From Actinoplanes liguriensis (GTDB taxonomy: Bacteria; Actinomycetota; Actinomycetes; Mycobacteriales; Micromonosporaceae), in NCBI GenBank assembly GCA_000715855.1, contig KL571202.1, positions 78,343 through 84,329 on the forward strand: a DNA stretch of 5,987 nucleotides. Direction: 5' to 3'. A model generated the notes under the pieces. The model was not told where the DNA came from and searched no databases. It worked only from the letters and a program-made list of their open reading frames with translations. This document shows, piece by piece, positions 1 to 5,987 of the stretch; position 1 is the stretch's first letter, and the number at the start of each line of letters is the position of its first letter. Position numbers and translations under genes: made by a program.

Positions 1-569
1 CGCAGCAACCGCTCGCCCAGCGTGTAGCCACGACGCATCACCTCGACGCAGGTCGCCTCCGTGACGTCCGCGGACGTCTGGTGCGCGACCGCCTCGTGAC
101 GATTCGGGTCGAACGGGTCGCCCTTCTCGCCGAACGCGACCAGGCCGAGCTTGCCGGTCACCGCGGTGAGCTGCTCCGCCACCGAGGCGAACGGCCCGAC
201 CAGGTCACCGTGCTCGCGAGCCCGGTCGATGTCGTCGAGCACCGGCAGCAGCGCGGTGAGCACCGCGCCGGTGGTCTGCTCGGCGGCCGCGCCGCGGTCC
301 CGGTCGACCCGCTTGCGGTAGTTGGCATACTCCGCCGTCACGCGCTGCAGGTCGTGGGTCCGCTCGTCGAGCTCGCCGCGCAATGCCTCGAGCTCAGCGC
401 CGAGACCGGGCTTGGTCTCCTCGACCACCGGTTTCCCGTCCTCCTCGTCAGGTGCGCGGTGTGCGCCGCGCTTCTTCTTGGGAGTCTCTTCGGTCGTCGG
501 GTCGATCTCGCCCTGGATGACTTCCCGCTCGGCCGCCGGACCGTCGTTCTCGTCGTCCTTGACGCTCAC
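1..569 (-). CDS. grpE: GrpE, nucleotide exchange factor of DnaK (C-terminus cut by window edge)
   Basis: GrpE is the cytoplasmic dimeric cochaperone that releases ADP from DnaK and so resets the chaperone cycle. The frame read from the GTG at 569-567 is open for 189 complete codons to the left edge; only the last part of the protein is missing. Residues 1-55 are a charged, probably disordered tail containing PKKKRG. A predicted long helix follows (about 57-98), including the family hallmark [12 protein letters not shown] at 81-92. Next come [16 protein letters not shown] (107-122) and the beta-domain signatures [15 protein letters not shown] (146-160) and [13 protein letters not shown] (177-189). 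The GTG start overlaps the dnaK stop as GTGA (569-566), and GGAGG lies 10 nt upstream, so translation is probably coupled to dnaK. The motifs and the place behind dnaK make the identification secure. dnaJ and hspR would be expected further left but are not visible. Confidence 0.96.
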   Translation of the reverse strand, partial: MSVKDDENDGPAAEREVIQGEIDPTTEETPKKKRGAHRAPDEEDGKPVVEETKPGLGAELEALRGELDERTHDLQRVTAEYANYRKRVDRDRGAAAEQTTGAVLTALLPVLDDIDRAREHGDLVGPFASVAEQLTAVTGKLGLVAFGEKGDPFDPNRHEAVAHQTSADVTEATCVEVMRRGYTLGERLL

Positions 570-2419
570 TTCTTGTCGTCCTCCACGATCTCGGCGTCCA
601 CGACGTCGTCGCCGCCGGCGGCCGGGCCCTGACCGGTCGCGCCACCCGGCGCGCCCTCGCCCGCGGGGCCGGCCTGCGGGGTCTCACTCTGCGAGTAGAG
701 CAGCGAACCGGCCTCCTGGGAGACCTGGGACAGCCGCTCGTGCGCCGACTTGATCTTCTCGATGTCGGTGCCGCCGAGCGCGCCACGCAGCTCGCCGAGG
801 GCCTCGCCGATCTTGTTCTTGCTGTCCTCGGGGAGCTTGTCGCCGCTCTCCGCCAGGAACTTCTCGGTCTGCCACTGGAGCTGCTCGGCCAGGTTGCGGG
901 ACTCCGCGTCCTCACGCCGCTTCTTGTCGTCGTCGGCGTGCGACTCGGCGTCGCGCATCATGCGCTCGATGTCTTCCTTCGGCAGCGCGGAGCCGCCGGT
1001 GATCGTCATCTTCTGCTCCTTGCCCGTGCCCAGGTCCTTGGCGGACACGTGCACGATGCCGTTCGCGTCGATGTCGAAGGAGACCTCGATCTGCGGGACG
1101 CCACGCGGAGCCGGCGCGATGCCGCTGAGCTCGAAGGTGCCGAGCTTCTTGTTGTACGCCGCCATCTCGCGCTCGCCCTGGTACACCTGGATCAGCACGG
1201 AGGGCTGGTTGTCGTCCGCCGTGGTGTAGACCTCGGAGCGGTGCGCCGGGATGGTGGTGTTGCGCTCCACCAGCTTGTGCATGATGCCGCCCTTGGTCTC
1301 GATGCCCAGCGACAGCGGGGTGACATCGAGCAGAAGGACGTCCTTGACCTCACCCTTGAGCACACCGGCCTGCAGCGCGGCGCCGACGGCGACGACCTCG
1401 TCCGGGTTGACGCCCTTGTTCGGCTCGCGGCCGATCAGGCTCTGCACCAGCTCGGTCACGGCCGGCATACGCGTCGAGCCGCCGACCAGGATGACGTGGT
1501 CGATGTCGGAGAGCTTGACGTCGGCGTCCTTGATCGCGGACTCGAACGGGCCCTTGCAACGGTCCAGCAGGTCCTGCGTCATGCGCTGGAACTCGGCCCG
1601 GGACAGCGACGTGTCCAGGTGCAGCGGGCCGTTCGCCCCGGCCGTGATGTACGGCAGGTTGATGCTGGTGGTGGTGGCCGCGGACAGTTCGATCTTGGCC
1701 TTCTCGGCGGCCTCGCGCAGACGCTGGAGGGCCATCTTGTCCTGCGAGAGGTCGATGCCGTGCTCGCCGCGGAACGTCTTCACCAGGTGATCGATGATCC
1801 GCTGGTCCCAGTCGTCGCCACCGAGGTGGTTGTCACCGGAGGTCGACTTGACCTCGATGACGCCGTCGCCCAGCTCCAGCAGGGAGACGTCGAACGTGCC
1901 GCCGCCGAGGTCGAAGACCAGGACGGTCTGCTCCTTGGAGCCCTTGTCCAGGCCGTAGGCCAGGGCCGCCGCGGTCGGCTCGTTCACGATCCGCAGGACG
2001 TTCAGACCGGCGATCTCGCCGGCCTCCTTCGTCGCCTGACGCTGCGCGTCGTTGAAGTACGCCGGGACGGTGATGACCGCGTCCGCGATCTGCTCACCCA
2101 GGTAGGCCTCGGCGTCGCGCTTGAGCTTCATCAACACCCGCGCGGAGATCTCCTGCGGGGTGTACTTCTTACCGTCGATGTCGATCGACCAGTTGGTGCC
2201 GATCTCCCGCTTGACCGAACGAATGGTCCGGTCCGGGTTGGTCACCGCCTGACGCTTGGCGACCTCGCCGACGAGCACCTCGCCGTTGCGGGCGAAGGCC
2301 ACGATCGACGGCGTCGTCCGGGAGCCCTCCGCGTTGGCGATGACGGTGGGCTCGCCTCCTTCCAGAACGCTGACGCAGGAGTTCGTGGTGCCGAGGTCGA
2401 TGCCGACCGCACGTGCCAT
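566..2419 (-). CDS. dnaK: Hsp70 chaperone DnaK
   Basis: DnaK is the ATP-driven cytoplasmic chaperone that binds exposed hydrophobic peptides, working with DnaJ and GrpE. The 617-residue length is normal for actinobacterial DnaK. The N-terminal ATPase domain (about 1-358) starts [17 protein letters not shown] (6-22). It contains the catalytic lysine in SVKREIG (K70), [13 protein letters not shown] (118-130), [14 protein letters not shown] (169-182) and [11 protein letters not shown] (311-321). The interdomain linker [13 protein letters not shown] covers 360-372, then the substrate-binding beta domain (to about 478) and a helical lid. A Gly/Pro/Ala-rich tail (about 581-603) ends in [10 protein letters not shown]. 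The position of the E. coli autophosphorylated Thr199 is Asn in GDNHLGG (196-202), as is usual in this lineage. The ATG at 2419 has GAGGA 5 nt upstream, and [14 protein letters not shown] is the expected N-terminus. It is first in the operon with grpE. The HAIR repeat upstream implies repression by HspR. Confidence 0.99.
   Translation of the reverse strand: MARAVGIDLGTTNSCVSVLEGGEPTVIANAEGSRTTPSIVAFARNGEVLVGEVAKRQAVTNPDRTIRSVKREIGTNWSIDIDGKKYTPQEISARVLMKLKRDAEAYLGEQIADAVITVPAYFNDAQRQATKEAGEIAGLNVLRIVNEPTAAALAYGLDKGSKEQTVLVFDLGGGTFDVSLLELGDGVIEVKSTSGDNHLGGDDWDQRIIDHLVKTFRGEHGIDLSQDKMALQRLREAAEKAKIELSAATTTSINLPYITAGANGPLHLDTSLSRAEFQRMTQDLLDRCKGPFESAIKDADVKLSDIDHVILVGGSTRMPAVTELVQSLIGREPNKGVNPDEVVAVGAALQAGVLKGEVKDVLLLDVTPLSLGIETKGGIMHKLVERNTTIPAHRSEVYTTADDNQPSVLIQVYQGEREMAAYNKKLGTFELSGIAPAPRGVPQIEVSFDIDANGIVHVSAKDLGTGKEQKMTITGGSALPKEDIERMMRDAESHADDDKKRREDAESRNLAEQLQWQTEKFLAESGDKLPEDSKNKIGEALGELRGALGGTDIEKIKSAHERLSQVSQEAGSLLYSQSETPQAGPAGEGAPGGATGQGPAAGGDDVVDAEIVEDDKK
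580..584 (-). promoter_or_regulatory. Ribosome binding site of grpE, inside the dnaK 3' end
   Basis: On the minus strand GGAGG lies in the last codons of dnaK, 10 nt before the GTG at 569. It supports this GTG as the grpE start rather than an internal codon and explains how grpE can start within the dnaK stop codon. Confidence 0.75.
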
Positions 2420-2424
2420 GGTGT

Positions 2425-2429
2425 TCCTC
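2425..2429 (-). promoter_or_regulatory. Ribosome binding site of dnaK
   Basis: GAGGA on the minus strand lies 5 nt before the dnaK ATG and fixes the start. Confidence 0.8.
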
Positions 2430-2462
2430 GCTTCATTACCGGCTGTGTCGTACGAGCGTGAG

Positions 2463-2492
2463 TCCGTACAGGGTTGAGTGGAGCCGACTCAA
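2463..2492 (-). promoter_or_regulatory. Candidate dnaK promoter whose -35 is the HAIR arm
   Basis: On the minus strand TTGAGT (2492-2487) resembles a vegetative -35 (TTGACA-like). It is followed after 18 nt by TACGGA (2468-2463), a weak -10. Transcription would start near 2456, giving a leader of roughly 37 nt. In this arrangement HspR bound to the HAIR repeat would directly block RNA polymerase. The -10 is poor, so the exact start is uncertain. An alternative pair lies further upstream: TTGCCG (2519-2514), 16 nt, CATCAT (2497-2492). That would put the HAIR over the start point instead. Confidence 0.4.
2474..2492. promoter_or_regulatory. HAIR operator for HspR, upstream of dnaK
   Basis: The sequence TTGAGT, 7 nt spacer, ACTCAA is a perfect inverted repeat. 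It matches 12 of 14 arm positions of the HAIR consensus CTTGAGT-N7-ACTCAAG; only the outermost base of each arm differs. HAIR is the binding site of HspR, the MerR-family heat-shock repressor of actinobacteria, normally encoded in the dnaK operon itself. It lies 55 bp before the dnaK ATG and overlaps the probable promoter, so autoregulated repression of dnaK-grpE is expected. Confidence 0.92.
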
Positions 2493-2526
2493 TGATGCCA
2501 CGGGTCCGCCATACGGCAAATCCAAG

Positions 2527-2546
2527 TTGAGCCGAAGTGACGCAAG
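2527..2546. promoter_or_regulatory. Second, degenerate HAIR-like repeat
   Basis: TTGAGC, 7 nt spacer, ACGCAAG keeps the HAIR geometry and matches 11 of 14 consensus arm positions. Its centre is 53 bp (about five helical turns) from the centre of the good HAIR, so both sites would face the same side of the helix. HspR-controlled dnaK promoters in other actinomycetes can carry more than one repeat, so this is plausibly a cooperative secondary site. It also lies closer to the divergent GTPase genes than the first site. No binding evidence can be read from sequence alone. Confidence 0.5.
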
Positions 2547-2636
2547 TCGAGCGCTGAAGGCCCGCACCGAGCGAAAACACCTCTATACCTGTCCGGTCAC
2601 GGCATACCGGTACCCGTTGCCCGCCCTGGATAGATC

Positions 2637-4559
2637 GTGCACGCTTTATCCGTGACGACGCACGGAGAGGCGGCCGGGCGACAGGCCTTATCCGCCGTCC
2701 CCGCCGAAACAGACAAGAAAGACCAGGTCAGCACGGCTGCCGGAAGCGCCGGCCCGGCGCGAGCAGACATTGTTGATCGTACGGGGTCCGGCCTGGCCCG
2801 TCCGTCGAACAAGGAGAACGGCATCACCGCACCGGTCGCACCCCCACCCGCCGTGGGCAGGCTCGTGGCGGCACTGAACCGATTGCACACCGCACTCGGC
2901 ACGGTTTCCTATCCGTTGGTGCTGCCCTCCGCCGAGGAGGCCCGCCGCGTCGGCTCCGCCCTGCTCGCTCAACTCGACGACTATCTGCTCCCCCGCCTGG
3001 CCCGGCTGGACGCGCCCCTGCTCGTGGTGGTCGGCGGCTCCACCGGCGCCGGCAAGTCGACGCTGGTCAACAGCCTGGTCCAGGAGCCGGTGACGACGGC
3101 CGGCGTGCTGCGCCCGACGACGCGCTCGCCGGTCCTGGTCGCGCACCCGGAGAACCTGGGCTGGTTCGAGCAGCCACATCTGCTGCCCGGGCTGATCCGC
3201 ACCGTCAAGACCAGCGACGACCCGAACTCGCTGCAGGTGATCGGGGCCCGCGGCATCGGTCCCGGCCTGGCCCTGCTCGACGCGCCGGACGTGGACTCGG
3301 TGGTCGACCACAACCGCAAGCTCGCCGCCCAGCTGCTGGCCGCGGCCGACCTGTGGCTGTTCGTCACCACCGCCGCGCGCTACGCCGACGCCGTGCCGTG
3401 GGAGCTGCTCAAGACCGCCCGCCTGCGCGGCACGGTGATCGCCCTGGTGCTGGACCGGGTGCCGCTCGACGCGGCCGCCGAGATCTCCGCGCACCTGGGC
3501 GAGATGCTCACCGAGCACGACCTCGGCTCCGCCCCGCTGTTCGTGCTGCCGGAGACCGGGCTGGACACCCGCGGCATGCTCCCGGCCGCGGTCATCCAGC
3601 CCATGCAGCAGTGGTTCGCCCAGCTCTCGGCGGATCCGGCGGCTCGCGACGCGGTGGCCCGGCAGACGCTGAACGGCGCGCTGGCCGCACTCGTCCCGGC
3701 GGTGGAGGGCCTGGCCGAGGCCGCTGAGGACCAGGCTCGCGCGGCGCACGCGCTGGACGAGCGGGCCGAGGCCGCCTACCGGGCCGCCAAGCAGACGGTC
3801 CGGGACGGGCTGCAGGACGGGCGGCTGCTCCGCGGCGAGGTGCTGGCCCGCTGGCAGGAGTTCGTCGGGACGGGCGAGTTCGTCCGCACCCTGGAGTCCC
3901 GCGTCGGCGCGATCCGCGACAAGTTCGTCGCGGCCGTCACCGGTCGTCCCGAGCCCAGCCGCAAGCTGCAGAACGCGCTCGAGTCCCAGCTCGTCACCCT
4001 GCTGCGCGGGGTGGCGACGGACGCCGCCGAGCAGGCGTACATCTCCTGGCAGCAGCACCCGGCCGGCGAGGCGCTGCTGCTGCCGGAGCTGAAGACCGCC
4101 ACCCCCACGCTCCCCGAGCGGACCGATCGGATGGTCCGCGACTGGCAGAAGTGGGTGCTCGACCTGGTCCGGCGCGAGGCCGGCGACAAGCGCTCGGTCG
4201 CCCGGGGCGCCGCCTACGCGGTGAACGGCGCCGGCCTGGCCGTGATGATCGCCGTGTTCACCTCGACCGCCTTCATCCCGACCGGCCTGGAGGTGGCGGT
4301 CGGCGCCGGCACCACGGTCGCCGCGCAGAAGGTGCTCGAGGCGGTCTTCGGGGACCAGGCCATCCGTACACTCGCCGCGCGGGCCCGCACCGAACTGGTC
4401 GCCCGCTTCGACGAACTGCTCGACGCCGAGGCGGCACGGTACGCGGCACGCACCGCGGCCGTGCGGCTGGACGCGGAACCCGGCACACTGTTGCGCCGGG
4501 CCGCCGTGGAGGTGGAGAGCGCCAGGAAGGACATCGCGTTGACCGGATCGGGGTCATGA
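2637..4559 (+). CDS. Dynamin-like / TRAFAC-class P-loop GTPase, first of a coupled pair (start uncertain)
   Basis: This is probably a membrane-associated GTPase; its exact role is unknown. Numbering is from the GTG at 2637 (640 aa). The Walker A/G1 motif is GSTGAGKST (134-142), switch I has RPTT (T161, T162), and G3 is DAPDVDS (215-221). The G4 position reads LDRVP (272-276) instead of the usual NKxD, so guanine specificity may differ. A long, predicted helical, charged region follows (about 350-520). A strongly hydrophobic Gly/Ala-rich stretch (about 525-565) resembles the membrane-inserting segment of bacterial dynamin-like proteins, and another helical tail ends the protein. The layout recalls the mycobacterial IniA/IniC class, but this is an analogy. 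The frame is open upstream to GTG 2637 and GTG 2652, neither with a good ribosome site. AAGGAG at 2811 precedes an in-frame ATC at 2823 by 6 nt, which would give 578 aa. Residues 1-62 are low-complexity with two TTA codons, so they may be untranslated. The stop overlaps the next gene (ATGA). Confidence 0.88.
   Translation: MHALSVTTHGEAAGRQALSAVPAETDKKDQVSTAAGSAGPARADIVDRTGSGLARPSNKENGITAPVAPPPAVGRLVAALNRLHTALGTVSYPLVLPSAEEARRVGSALLAQLDDYLLPRLARLDAPLLVVVGGSTGAGKSTLVNSLVQEPVTTAGVLRPTTRSPVLVAHPENLGWFEQPHLLPGLIRTVKTSDDPNSLQVIGARGIGPGLALLDAPDVDSVVDHNRKLAAQLLAAADLWLFVTTAARYADAVPWELLKTARLRGTVIALVLDRVPLDAAAEISAHLGEMLTEHDLGSAPLFVLPETGLDTRGMLPAAVIQPMQQWFAQLSADPAARDAVARQTLNGALAALVPAVEGLAEAAEDQARAAHALDERAEAAYRAAKQTVRDGLQDGRLLRGEVLARWQEFVGTGEFVRTLESRVGAIRDKFVAAVTGRPEPSRKLQNALESQLVTLLRGVATDAAEQAYISWQQHPAGEALLLPELKTATPTLPERTDRMVRDWQKWVLDLVRREAGDKRSVARGAAYAVNGAGLAVMIAVFTSTAFIPTGLEVAVGAGTTVAAQKVLEAVFGDQAIRTLAARARTELVARFDELLDAEAARYAARTAAVRLDAEPGTLLRRAAVEVESARKDIALTGSGS
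2746..2760 (+). repeat. Short perfect stem-loop ahead of the GTPase
   Basis: GCGCCG and CGGCGC are separated by 3 nt and form a 6-bp all-GC stem. It lies about 50 nt before the AAGGAG ribosome site. If this stretch is untranslated leader, it could be a structured element. There is no T-tract, so it is not a typical intrinsic terminator. In GC-rich DNA such stems also arise by chance. Confidence 0.3.
2811..2825 (+). promoter_or_regulatory. Strong Shine-Dalgarno placed before an in-frame ATC codon
   Basis: AAGGAG (2811-2816), 6 nt, then ATC (2823-2825) in the frame of the downstream GTPase. The ribosome site and its spacing are textbook, and no ATG, GTG or TTG in any frame lies at the right distance. 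The next in-frame GTG is at 2853, too far away. Either translation starts at ATC, or the longer GTG-started frame is real and this purine run is coincidental. Confidence 0.5.
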
Positions 4560-5878
4560 GTCTGGTGGAAAAGGTGCGCGACACCGATCGGGTGGACGCC
4601 GAGGACCTGACACGGCGGCTGGAGGCATTGACCCGGTTCCTCCGGCTCGTCGATCCGTACCTGCCGGACGGTGAGCTGGTCACGGCGCACACCCTCGTGG
4701 AACGGGCCAGCGGACGGCTGACGCTGTCGCTGGACCACACCGTGGTGGCGCTGGCCGGGAGCACCGGCAGCGGCAAGTCGAGCCTGTTCAACGCGCTCGC
4801 ACGGTTCAAGCTGTCCCCGGTCGGCGTGCGGCGGCCGACCACCGGCACCGCGCACGCCGTGGTCTGGGGTCCGCTGGAGCCGGCCAACCGGCTGCTGGAC
4901 TGGGTGGGCGTGCTGCCCCGGCAACGGTTCGTCCGGGAGAGCGCGCTGGACGGCGACGACGAGGCCTCGCTGCGCGGCCTGGTCCTGCTCGACCTACCCG
5001 ACTTCGACTCGGTCGAGCAGGCCCACCAGCTCGAGGTGGACCGGCTGCTCGGGCTCGTCGACCAGATCGTCTGGGTGGTCGACCCGCAGAAGTACGGCGA
5101 CCGGATCCTGCACCGCGCCTACCTCTCCCAGTTCAGCACGCACGCCGGCGTGACCATCGTGGTGCTGAACCAGGCCGACCGGCTGAGCGCGTCGGACACC
5201 GAGGCGGTCCTCGCCGACCTGCGGCGCCTGCTGGAGGAGGACGGGCTGACCGGCGCGCCGGTGCTGGCCTCCTCCGCGAAGCAGCCCGGCATGCTCGGTG
5301 AGCTGCGGGACGCGCTGGAGTCGACGGTCGCCGGCCGGCAGGCCGCGCTGCGCCGGCTCGCCGTCGACGTGGACGTGGCCGGCGAGGAACTGGCCGCGAT
5401 GATGGGCCCGCCGGCCGCCGAGGACGAGGTGGACCGGGCCACCCACCGGCTGGCCGCTGGTCCGCGGGCTGCGCCGGCTGCGTCCGGACCCCCTGCGCAA
5501 GCTTCACCTCGCGGGCAAGGTCGAGACCGACGGGGTGTCGACCGACATCGTCCCGCGGACCTCTCTCCCGGACGCCGACGCGGCGCAGAAGTCGGCGGTC
5601 GGCCTGTCGGTCCGTGCGGTCGCCGCGCGTGCCGCCGCGCCGCTGCCGGAGGTCTGGGCGCCGGCCCTGAACGCCGCCGCACGGTCCAAGACCGGCGACC
5701 TGCCGGACGCGCTGGACCGGGCGATCGCCACCACCGACCTGGGCGCCGACCGCAAGCCGGCCTGGTGGCGGCTGGTCGGGGCGCTGCAGTGGATTCTGCT
5801 GGCCACGGCGACCGCCGGGCTGCTCTGGCTGGTGTTGGGCTACGCGATGAGTGCCCTCGGCCTGCCCGACATCGGTGA
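4556..5878 (+). CDS. YfjP-like GTPase; genuine to about residue 299, then reading frame broken
   Basis: This is a P-loop GTPase of the Era/YfjP-like group, the partner of the preceding gene. The ATG at 4556 overlaps the upstream stop as ATGA with no strong ribosome site, so translation is probably coupled. Motifs are intact: G1 GSTGSGKS (68-75), switch I RPTT (93-96), G3 DLPDFDS (146-152), G4 NQAD (205-208) and G5 SSAK (239-242). The DxPDxDSV and PTT motifs are shared with the upstream GTPase, suggesting paralogues that may work together. The frame stays open to the TGA at 5876-5878 (440 aa). From about residue 299, however, the product becomes an Arg/Gly/Pro-rich stretch with no family character. 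The expected C-terminal sequence is found instead in the +1 frame (see 5403-5987). As it stands the product would lack its membrane helices. A real deletion or frameshift and a sequence error are both possible. Confidence 0.82.
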   Translation: MSLVEKVRDTDRVDAEDLTRRLEALTRFLRLVDPYLPDGELVTAHTLVERASGRLTLSLDHTVVALAGSTGSGKSSLFNALARFKLSPVGVRRPTTGTAHAVVWGPLEPANRLLDWVGVLPRQRFVRESALDGDDEASLRGLVLLDLPDFDSVEQAHQLEVDRLLGLVDQIVWVVDPQKYGDRILHRAYLSQFSTHAGVTIVVLNQADRLSASDTEAVLADLRRLLEEDGLTGAPVLASSAKQPGMLGELRDALESTVAGRQAALRRLAVDVDVAGEELAAMMGPPAAEDEVDRATHRLAAGPRAAPAASGPPAQASPRGQGRDRRGVDRHRPADLSPGRRRGAEVGGRPVGPCGRRACRRAAAGGLGAGPERRRTVQDRRPAGRAGPGDRHHRPGRRPQAGLVAAGRGAAVDSAGHGDRRAALAGVGLRDECPRPARHR

Positions 5879-5987
5879 CCCCGAGGTCGGCTCGGTGCCG
5901 CTGGCGACGCTGATGCTGCTCGGCGGGCTCGGCGCCGGGCTGCTGCTCTGGCTGCTGTTGAAGCCGCTGGTCGAGGCCGGCGGGCGG
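5403..5987 (+). pseudogene. Displaced C-terminal half of the YfjP-like GTPase, with two membrane helices, in the +1 frame
   Basis: This frame opens after the TGA at 5400-5402 and is open to the right edge. From about 5445 it reads as family sequence: TGWPLVRGLRRLRPDPLRKL, then AALNAAARSKTGDLPDALDRA, spelled here in parts as DLPDALDRAIATTDLGADRK and KPAWWRLVGALQW. A first hydrophobic helix is encoded at about 5781-5849 (ILLATATAGLLWLVLGY) and a second at about 5895-5960 (LATLMLLGGLGAGLLLWLLL). A tryptophan-rich entry and two closely spaced helices are usual for this GTPase group and would anchor it in the cytoplasmic membrane. The first in-frame conventional start is GTG at 5535, with no clear ribosome site. 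It is best read as the continuation of the gene starting at 4556, separated from it by a +1 frame change near 5450, not as an independent gene. Confidence 0.8.

Noticed and set aside
81..632. 183-codon plus-strand frame opposite grpE
   Set aside because: Antisense to a secure grpE; low-complexity Arg/Leu/Val-rich shadow.
1819..1832. Asn in place of the autophosphorylated Thr of DnaK (GDNHLGG)
   Set aside because: Looks like a missing key residue compared with E. coli, but Asn is common at this position in actinobacterial and other Gram-positive DnaK proteins, so it is not a novelty.
740..2461. 573-codon plus-strand open frame antisense to dnaK
   Set aside because: It mirrors the dnaK codons in a GC-rich genome, is rich in Leu/Val/Asp/Arg/Gly with no domain, and dnaK on the other strand is certain. 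Long antisense frames opposite dnaK are a known composition artefact.
2242..2580. 112-codon minus-strand frame running through the dnaK leader into dnaK
   Set aside because: Overlaps the dnaK promoter, the HAIR operator and the start of dnaK in another frame; no ribosome site and no recognisable protein.
2584..2589. TATACC as -10 of a plus-strand promoter for the GTPases
   Set aside because: It resembles a -10, but no -35-like hexamer lies 16-18 bp upstream; not enough to call a promoter.
2420..2636. CIRCE element (HrcA operator) near dnaK
   Set aside because: No TTAGCACTC-N9-GAGTGCTAA-like repeat is present; control is of HAIR/HspR type.
2688..4058. 456-codon minus-strand open frame opposite the first GTPase
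   Set aside because: Arg/Gly/Gln-rich translation without motifs, fully antisense to a gene with intact GTPase motifs; a third-position GC shadow.
5437..5455. Programmed +1 frameshift in the second GTPase, helped by a GGCCA/TGGCC hairpin
   Set aside because: No slippery codon or stop at the switch point; the stem is only 5 bp, and residues expected between the two halves seem to be missing. A deletion or sequence error explains it better.

Overview
The window is about 70% GC, with almost every codon ending in G or C. It carries dnaK followed directly by grpE, an HspR-type HAIR operator in front of dnaK, and an actinobacterial-style DnaK tail. This points to a high-GC actinomycete. The GTPase pair and overall style suggest a Micromonosporaceae relative (Actinoplanes or Micromonospora-like), but that family assignment is a guess.

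Left half, minus strand: dnaK (566-2419) is complete. It is followed with a 4-base GTGA overlap by grpE (569 down to the left edge), which lacks only its extreme C-terminus. This is the start of the dnaK-grpE-dnaJ-hspR chaperone operon; the later genes would lie beyond the left edge.

Middle, 2420-2636 (or to 2822, depending on where the next gene starts): a divergent control region. It holds a near-perfect HAIR inverted repeat (2474-2492), a degenerate second copy exactly 53 bp away (2527-2546), candidate dnaK promoter elements, and the untranslated lead-in of the plus-strand genes.

Right half, plus strand: two overlapping genes (ATGA overlap at 4556-4559) encode related P-loop GTPases. The first (stop at 4559) is a large dynamin-like or TRAFAC-type GTPase with a hydrophobic hairpin-like segment near its C-terminus. 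Its start is uncertain: the only good Shine-Dalgarno sequence precedes an ATC codon. The second is a YfjP-like GTPase whose family carries two C-terminal membrane helices. Here the reading frame is broken near 5450. The N-terminal GTPase domain is read in one frame and the conserved C-terminal part plus both membrane helices in the +1 frame, open to the right edge. The junction looks like a deletion, either real or an assembly error.

Working picture: heat or proteotoxic stress releases HspR from the HAIR sites and induces dnaK-grpE. The divergent GTPase pair shares this control region, is probably made as one translationally coupled unit, and probably acts at the membrane. Whether it is also HspR-controlled is open.
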